64,000 nt of DNA, taken from NCBI GenBank assembly GCA_963970005.1, contig CAXAMN010029027.1, positions 1,592,075 through 1,656,074 of the forward strand, given 5' to 3'. Made by a program: the position numbers and the translations under genes. Each line of letters begins with the position of its first letter. Position 1 is the first letter of the stretch. This DNA is from Durusdinium trenchii (taxonomy: Eukaryota; Sar; Dinophyceae; Suessiales; Symbiodiniaceae). The notes beneath the pieces are model-generated. The model was not told where the DNA came from. It did not search any database and saw only the letters and a list, made by a program, of their open reading frames with translations. This document shows positions 24,201 to 33,200 of the stretch, piece after piece.

Positions 24201-27200
24201 TTTGCAAGGGGGTAAACACTGCAACCCCGAGTCTACAAGCTTCTCCCAGTGCAAGAGTACCTGGACGGTTTCCGGTGTCGAATTATGAAAGGCTCTATAT
24301 GGACGACGGTAAATCTGTACAATCCATCGAGCGCTGGAACCGATGCATAGGGAACAAGATGTCATGGGTGGAGCCCTTGCGCCTGAGACCTCTCGAAATG
24401 ACACGGTGCTGGCAATTTCGAAGAATCGATTATGTCGCAGAGCATTTCTCCCGTCAGGGTTTGACTAAGAGTGCTTTCCGATTAACGGGATGGCTGTTTC
24501 GGGATTTCCAACAAAGGATAGGGACTCATTTTGATTGGGGTGTTTCCAGCCGCAGCCCTTGGCATGAGCAGGTTGCCAGTCTGCTCCATGGCAGTGGATT
24601 GGAGTCCGGCCTTCCACACTCCAAATCTTGAACCCTTTTGCCTTCGATCTGCCTGACAGCCTTAGTCTGGTGGTGGAACACCGACTCTCGTCTAGTTCCC
24701 CAACAGAAGCTGTAACATGCCCAAGACCGTGCACAGTGTTTGGCGTTTTCAGCATACTAGGCCTAGGCACCTGGTGTGATGAAAGACATGAATGTGCTGC
24801 GACATACAAGCATGGCAATTGCGATAGTAAATTTACTGACCTAGATCAGATTGAAGTCCCTACTGCTTCACGCATCATGTTGTCTGTTGTGACTACCCAG
24901 AGGGAGTACTGTTTGTCAGCAACGTCACTGGATAAAGCTTCACACACGGCAAAAAGGGTCGCCGACACGGGGCACAATACGCACTTACACCAGAAAGTTT
25001 TCAAGAGTGCCAAAAGAGTGCTGACGCACAAATCCAGGGCAACAGGACCCACGGATGAGCTATCCTTGATGCAGCAATTGGGGACGCCTTCGGCTGAACA
25101 GAGCACGGGATCAGATAGTACTTCTCAGTCTGTTGATCCGACATTAGCCATTTCAGAGCTAAGCAGTCAGCCGCCACCAGTGGAACCTCAGCCCAACATG
25201 GATGTTACATGGCATCATAGTTGGCAGCAAGTTCGTAGGTTTGTAGCAGAATATCTGCATGCTACAGGAGGGAGACACATCGGGGGAAACCCCCTAGTCC
25301 AACTGATAGCCTGTGAGGATGGCACTTCCAGAAGTACAGATGTAGCTTGTCCTGCTTGGATACTTGATTCCAACAGGCCAATCCACCTTTTCACAGATTG
25401 GCGCCAGCAGCACACTTTCCCCTTTGATGTTCGATTCACTAGGGCTTTCCAATCAGCTGTCGAGATTTCCCAAAATCTTCCGACGATTGTTGTGACTGAC
25501 CATGTTCCAAGTCAGCATTGCCCCCTGATCGTCCATATTGCACAGGAGCAACCGATATTCTGTGTTTATGATGCTGTCAGGATAGAGCGGGTGGCCGGAA
25601 TCCTCCAATGGATTCACAGGCATGTCGTGATGCTGGAACATTTCTCCTTGACTTTCAATGGTAGGAGAATTCAAGGTGGGGATGATATTCCTATACGCCC
25701 TGGAGACGTATTAAGAGTCCGACCGGTTACAGAAGATGAGATCCTGAACCCAACTAGCTCGACAGAAGAGCTGACCTTTAGTCTCAAGCAGTCTTCTCAT
25801 GCCACATGGTCAACCATATCGGACCTGTACTCCTCCGACCTGAGGAGCCTCTGATTCCTACACGCTTAGAAATGCGTATTAACTGGTTTTCGCCTGACCA
25901 TTTCGACCTTGCTGGGGTTCTCTGGACGGCTTGGCCGGACCTGAACTACGTTCGTTTCAGAATTTACGAGGGAGCCCATACCGAATTGACCAGTGCAACG
26001 GACACGTCGCTCTACTAATTCGTCCGCACCGCTGGGGTTCCACAACCGAGGCTAGAGTCATAGCGGTGGAGGTGATCAGACTCCAATGGAACAGCATCAT
26101 TTCGAGAATGACTGCGCAACTCGTGGGGAAGCATAGCACTCCACGCGCCATTGTCCAAGCATGCAGGATTCGCGATTGTGGGATCTATCCGTGTGAAGTC
26201 CAAAAGGATGGAGAGGTCCTTCTGCCAGAGGACAGGCTTGCTCTAGATAACGGAGAACTTCTGACGGTAATTGTGAGATCGATCAGGTTGCAGTGCAGGG
26301 CACCTTTTCATGATACCAAGCCTTCCCTTCGAGGTTGGTTGGGACCCAAGGCGGTGGAGGTCACAAGAGCAGCCATTCCTCAAGCTTGCCGCACGGCACA
26401 CCGTTGCGAATACTAGAATTAGGATACCGATGGAGAGCTGGCGTAACTGGGAAATTGCATATAGGAGGCTCGAACAGCAATGGCCAGATATGAGATATGT
26501 GTATCTCAAGAGGGTTTTTGCGCACAGCTTCCGTAGACAATGCCCAGAGTTAGCAGATAATATAGAGGTCGTTGTCCTTGAGGAGACGGGGTTACAGACT
26601 CCTGTGCGTTGATCGTCATTTGCAGAGACAGAGTACTCGGTGTTAGCTCGGTCTGGGCTCAGAAGCTAGCCCCTCCAATTGACGCTGAGGTTGTGGAGCT
26701 ATGTGGCCAGACTGGCCTATGCCAGAGGCAAGACTCGCTTTGTACGGTTTCGTGGAACGGTAGGCCTGTTCGTTTCGTGGACCAATTTTATCCCAAAGAT
26801 GGTGATATCCTCGAACTTGAGATTGAGGGACGCAATCCTTTTTGCGTTGGCCCAGGTTCTGCAGACTATTCTGTTAGTTCCACTCAGTTTGCAGGTCAGT
26901 CTTCGATCGCAGAGTCGCAGGATACAGACCAGATGATGCTTTTACAAAAACATAGCGTAAAACTGGGCAGCGGATTACCAGGCAGCGCTGCGGGTGAAAT
27001 CGGGGAGCTCTACCCTATATCCTGCAGGCGCTGCCATTGTCTGGTCCGACAAGCTGACGCTAACGAGTACTGTCCAAATGAGACTCACTCCGAAGATCCC
27101 CACAGGAATGATGCCGTCATCAGGGAGCTATGCTGGATGAGACCGCCCACTAGTGGGCTCGCACTCTCAACTGCACCAACTATGGAAGAACAGGCCATCC

Positions 27201-30200
27201 AATACAACAAAACGTTCAGACTCCTTGGAATTGCCAGACCTGGCAATATGCCTGCATTTGTCATTCCCTGATGAAGCCCTGTCACATGACCTGGATAGGC
27301 TCAGTCATTTAGATGCCATCATTCGGAATGAACTGCAAGATGGAACAATCAACAGGTCCAAAAAATTGTCATATACACTGACGGCTCATACAACCGATAG
27401 TTCTTGGGCTTTTGCAGTCACTTTCCATGATGGGCCTGAACATTGTGTCCTGAGGTATCAAGCTGGTAGTGTAGAGATTAACCAGTCTGGCCAGGCATTC
27501 TTTGGCAGCTCATCGCATTCAGCGCAGCAAGGGGAAATAGGGGCCCTTGTTTGGTCGTCATGGTGGGTTCTTCGATGGATGTGGCTGACCGGCTGGAAAG
27601 GCCCTATCGAATTCTGCTGGGATTCCGCGATGGCGGGTGGCAAAGCCTCCGGAGCTTACCATGCTGCTGACCCGGCGGGCACTTTTGCTAGGCAATTACA
27701 TCAAGCTCTAGAGACGCTGGCAACCCCTCATGCTATTCAACATGCACATGTACGAGCGCGCACTGGTGTCATATACAATGAACTTGTTGATGCGGCGGCA
27801 AAATGGGCCCTTGTGAAATCTGAACCATGGGCTGATGTGGGGCAATTTCAAAGACTCCGTAGCATGCTAGGCGAAAGAGTCGATTGGCTATGGGTCTACT
27901 TTCTGCCACATGATTCAGAGACTGGAATGTGGCCAAGAGGGATTTCAGGGGCGTCGACAGGCACATTTTCTGAGGATGAGGTGCAGCTCATCATGGATGA
28001 AATGATCCCAGATGTCTCCCATAGCAAGCAGGCACTTCGAACCATCACATATACTCTGCGGTTGGCTAGCTATAATGTTTTATCTGCCAAAGACCACGTG
28101 ATGGAGGAAGCGCCTGGGCTTGGTAAGGTTGCATTATTAAGAGACCAATTCAGCCAGGGTAGCTATCATATAGTCGGACTCCAAGAGACTCGCAACAAGT
28201 CAGGAATGATAGCGAGCAGCGCACATGTCCGCGTTTGCTCGGGGGCGAATGCGCAAGGGCAATTCGGAACGGAACTCTGGTTCTCTCTGGATATACCCTT
28301 CGCTTGTGATCTCAAAGGCAGACCGCGCTACTTCTCCAAGACATTTTGTAGTTCTGCATAGTGACCCTCGGGTCATTGCTGTCCACTGCAAAAATCGAAA
28401 ACTGGAGTTTGTCGCGATATGCGCGCATAGTCCGCGCAGCGGGGCACCCATTGAGATCAGAAAACAATGGTGGGACTATTTGCAGAAGATCTGTGAAGCC
28501 GCACCGAATGGCACTGACAAAACTATTCTGATCGATGCTAACGCCAGAATTCATTCATCGGTTCCAGGAATAGTTGGCGATTTGACTGAGAGTTTTCCAA
28601 CGCCGAATGAAGCCGTGTTTGTGGGGTTTTTAGCATCAGCTGGCCTGTGTGGCTATCCCAAGTCACTGGAGGCAAGCTGTTGTCTCCACCTGGGTCGACG
28701 CAGCCATCACTTCCGGAGCTGCTGTACCTGATCACTCCTGCACGTCTGTCTATCTCACCTGGACTCAAATGCAAAGGCTTCAGAACAGTAGTGCAAGGGG
28801 TTTTGTCCAAACCTATCTTGAAAGAGACAATCGAATCCATTCCGACTGTGCCATGGGCTGTCAATGCGTCCATCCATTCAGCCCGTATTAGCCGACGCAT
28901 TAGGGAGTCGCTGTGCCAGGCCTTCCCACGCCAAAAGCGTCTCAGGCAGAATCAGGTTGCCAGTATGGAATCGCGTGAGCTTTGTGCCCTATAGACACGA
29001 GTCTTCGTCGACAGCTGAGGCCTTATAAGCTAATAGCTAGGTTTGCTCTGCTCCAAGAATGCTTTTTGCATTGGAAAGATGGAAGGTTCGTAGATGTTAC
29101 TGACGAATGGATTAAGGCTTTTCACACTAAGCAGGCACTCATCAGATATCAGCTCAACGATACTGCCTGGAAATTACGCAAGCAGCTCCAGGCTGACCGG
29201 AAATTGTTCCTGGCAAGCGTATGTGAGAAGGTAGTTGGGGCAAAGCCTGGAGATGTTTTTTTCGAATGTTGCGACCTTTGATAGGCGCAAGTCGTCGACA
29301 TGGGGTCGGCGTTCCCTTGCCGCAGGTCAATCGGTCTGATGGTACAGCAACTACCAGTCATGAGGAACACCAAAGGAGATGGACTGAGCATTTTGCTCAC
29401 CTGGAAGGGGGTCACGCAGTGAACCCTATCCAAATCGTCCGGCAAGAACTAGCGAGGCAGAAACTGCAATCAATTCCCCGAATGGTCGTCGTTGAACGAG
29501 GTCCCGACTCTTGCACAGCTGGAAACGGCCCTTCGTAGAGTTAACATGCATAAGGCTATGGGTCCAGATGGGGTGCCAGGAGAAATCTTGCGCATGTTTC
29601 CGAGGGAAATGGCTAAGATCCTCTTCCCATCGATGACCAAATTTGCAACCCGCTTGCACGAACCCATCCAATGGAAAGGGGGGCAGCTCATCAAACTGTA
29701 CAAGGGCAAAGGACCTGTTCAGGAATGTACCAGTTTCCGTGGCATTTTACTAATGAGCACTATAGGAAAGCTGTGCGAGCTGGGATGAGGTCAAAAGTCA
29801 ACCGAGCCTTCGTTCATAGCAGCACTGATACACACTTTGGGGGCAAGCCTGCCCAAAGTGTCATCTTTGGGGCTCAGATGGTGCGCCACTTCATTTCGAT
29901 GAATCAAGAGACAGGCAAGTGTTGCGCGGTCCTCTTCTGTGACATTGCATCGGCTTTTTACCGGGTCCTCCGGCAGCTGGCCACAGGCGCCTCCATGAGT
30001 GACGAACATATTGCAACTGTTGTTGCGCGTCTGGGGCTGTCTGAGGAAGTCCTACACAAGCTGCATCGTGCATTGAAGGGGCATTCGGCGCATGACACCT
30101 TAGGGGGAACCCAGTCTGAGCGCCTACTCCTGCAGGAAAGCTTGACAGGAACATGGTTCTGGACAGGACAGGGACCCTTGATCCATACGTTAGTTGGTAC

Positions 30201-33200
30201 TCGGCCTGGAGACTCTTGGGCAGATATAACCTTTAATGTCCTGTTTGCGGATGTTATTTGTGAAACTCAGAAGGAGCTCAAGAAACTTGGCCTTGCACTC
30301 ACGACTAGCAGGGAAGTGAAGCGTAATCTTGAGGCGCATGAAGGGGCAGATGGAGCTGAAGGCGAAATCTCACGTCACGCCACTTGTGCTGATGACCTAG
30401 CGTTGCTTTTACCCCTTGGCTCACCTGAGCAGGCAGTTCAGCAGACCGGACTAGCAGCCCAAGCATTGTTGTTGCAGCTCGCCAGATTCGGAATGAAGGC
30501 GTCATATGGTACTGCAAAAACTGCGGTGTTGCCGTCCGTAGGAAGGTATTCGCGAATAGAGTTCCACGTATACCGGTAGTTCTGGAGTCAGAGACGGTCC
30601 TTCTTCCCATCGTGACACAATACAAGCCGCGAAGGCCAACATGAAGCTTGAAATCACAGCTCGCATCGGGAAAGCAAACGCAGCTTTTGCGCGGATCTCT
30701 CGCAAGTCCTGAAAGCCAAAGCATATCCCCTCAAACTAAGGCTACAGGTCTCGAGGCAACGGTTATGTCTATCTTTGAATGGGGATCAGGCGCGTGGCCA
30801 CTGCTCACAGCAGCAGAGTGGAAGTCATGGCAAGTTGCGTGTTTCAAGCTCTTTCGCAGGATGAGTCCATTGTCTGAGGTGATGCACCAGCGTCATGTCT
30901 CCAACGCACAGGTAATTGTTTCCCTTGCCATTCCGCTGCCAGTGCCAGTAGACAGATTACATGCCGCCAGGGTTCGACGTGTAGGTTCTATGATAGTGCA
31001 TGCCCCCAATGCGGTCTGGAGTCTGCTGAAGCAAGACCCAAAGGCAAGGCAAGCATATGCATCGTCCATGCAATGGGTGTGGCGAGCCCTAGAGCGAGAC
31101 CGGGATACTTATGGTCGGCGTGGGAAGAGTTAGCCCGCAAATCGCCCACCGCATGGAAGAGATTTGTCCGCAGGGCAGTGCAGAGAAACACGACGTTTCG
31201 AGTCTGTGAGTCTAGAGTCAAGCAAGCCCATGCAGACATTCTGAAGCAGATCACTGCCATTGGAGGGACGATCACAGGGTATGAGTTCCATACACAACAC
31301 TACTGCCTTCTTTGTGATAAGCCGTTTCAGAACAAGCGAGCTTGGTTCCTACACTCCTACCACAGGCACTCCTATGTGTCGATGGCAGGTCAGGCTGCGC
31401 AAGGCACTTCATGCCCTGTCTGTGCGAAGGAGTATTTCTGCCAAGAGAAGTTGAAGCATCACCTACAGTATAGCGCTGTTTGCCGCAATTTTGCCTGGCA
31501 TTCAGGCGGGAGCCGGCAGGAACATGGAAATGCAGTCCATGCTCTCATGCCATGGGTGTACTTAGGACATGATGCTGTGCAACATGACGATTCCACGAAT
31601 AGGGACGAGGCTCAGCTATGCCAAGATCTTGATGAGACCCTTCGACATTTTTCGGTTTCTGTCGATAGTGCCGCATTTGAGGATGATTTGTGCGCCAGAC
31701 TCAGAGAAACCTGCAACAGACCAATGCCTTTCCCGGATGTTGTGAGGACGTTTGAGAAGTGGCTGGACGCATTCGGTGCTGAGGCGGATCCTACGTAGGT
31801 CAGGCCGGAGAGTCCTCCATGAACTTGCAGCTCTCAGAGGAAGCCTCTTATCCGAGGAAGAATGCCGGGTTGAGACCGAGGCGGATAGAAAGGCATTGTT
31901 TTGTCAGAGAATCTTGGCATGTAGTCCCAGAAGAGTGTTTAGAGAAAAATACTTCTTGAATCTTTTTAGTGGTAGAAGACGAAGAGGAGATTTGCAAGAT
32001 GCACTAGAAGCACACGAACCAGAATCAGGAGTTGCGCTCTGGGTGTTGTCGCTTGACATTATGGTTTCTGGAGAATACTGTGATCTCCTCAAAGAGGACA
32101 CACAGGAGCTCTGGTTGCGGGTTGCGCGCATGGGCTTGGCTGAGGGCCTGCTCGCTGGTCCGCCGTGCGAGACATGGTCCGTTGCCAGGGAGGCCGATGG
32201 CATGGCGCCGGCAACCGGACCCAGACCCCTGAGGACGGCAACCTCACCCTGGGGGATGCTAGATTTGACGCCGCGAGAATTCCAACAAGTGGACGTTGGC
32301 AATAGGCTCATGATTTTCGCGCTTCGAATTTGCCTCGTACAAGCTTCGAAAGGGAAATTCTCGCTGCTAGAACACCCCGATGATCCGGAGTTGCACAACC
32401 CCAGCAAGCGGAATTCTCCCACAATATGGAGAACGTCCGTACTGACATGGCTCAGGCAGACTGGTCTTTTTGTCGAGCTTCGACTTGAACAGGGACATTA
32501 CGACCAGGAAAGTCCTAAGCCGACGAGGTTTCTTTTGAGCGGGATAGATGATGCGGTAGCTCATAACATAGCCTTGCAGTGTAGGACTTCAGAACGGCCT
32601 AAGGCCTCTTCGATTGGCAAGAGCGGTGGCTCCTTCCGTACAGCAAAACTCAAGGAGTACACCCCACAACTTTGTGCCATGATTGCGCAACTCTTTCTGT
32701 ATCGGTCGAGGCCCCCTTGCGAAGCTTTGGGTGAGGCCCCCGATCAGTTTAGATGGATGCAGTCACTGTCGGTAAGTACTTTTGAGCACGAGTCTCACGG
32801 TCTCGACTATGCAGGCACAGGCTAATTAAGAATTTATGCGTGCTAGGCGGCGCGCTTGACTGCTCTCGCCGCGCATGGAAATGGAAAATGGAAACGTGAT
32901 TGCCGGTATTGCAGCATTGTACCCCATGGTGCGCATACATTTGGCGACCGGTCTCTCCCCCGTCTGTTTCATACATTTTGTTAGATTTTTGTTGACCTTG
33001 TCCCCCTTGTTCACAAAATGGCAGCAAATGCACAACGAATGTAGATGTGCGTAGGAGTGCGTCCTCCCGTGCATACATCCGGGTTTTGATCCCCTTTGCC
33101 TTAACGGTGTTTCCAGAAACATCGAGGGAACACGAAACATGTATATGTTGTGTTGATACATCCTCATTCTTTATGTTCAACCCCCTGGTGATCACGTACA

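Larger units (their letters stand above)
18638..32894 (+). mobile_element. Giant LINE-like retrotransposon (14.3 kb), decayed, in intron 9
   Basis: Bounded exactly by a 111-bp direct duplication (18527-18637 and 32895-33005). The 5' edge reads AGGGCTCAAG; the 3' edge is an ATGGAAA-type tail (32875-32894), as expected for a non-LTR element primed at its 3' end. Domain order: ~8.5 kb N-terminal region with repeated ubiquitin-like segments, RNase H, apurinic-type endonuclease, reverse transcriptase, two C2H2 zinc fingers, C5-methyltransferase-like domain. About 20 frame changes occur between overlapping open stretches, without gaps, so these are indels, not introns. The copy appears full length but dead. 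Confidence 0.85.

Noticed and set aside
18638..32894. Frame changes in the LINE considered as spliced introns of a host gene
   Set aside because: Consecutive open stretches overlap with no gap, so the changes are single-base indels, not introns.
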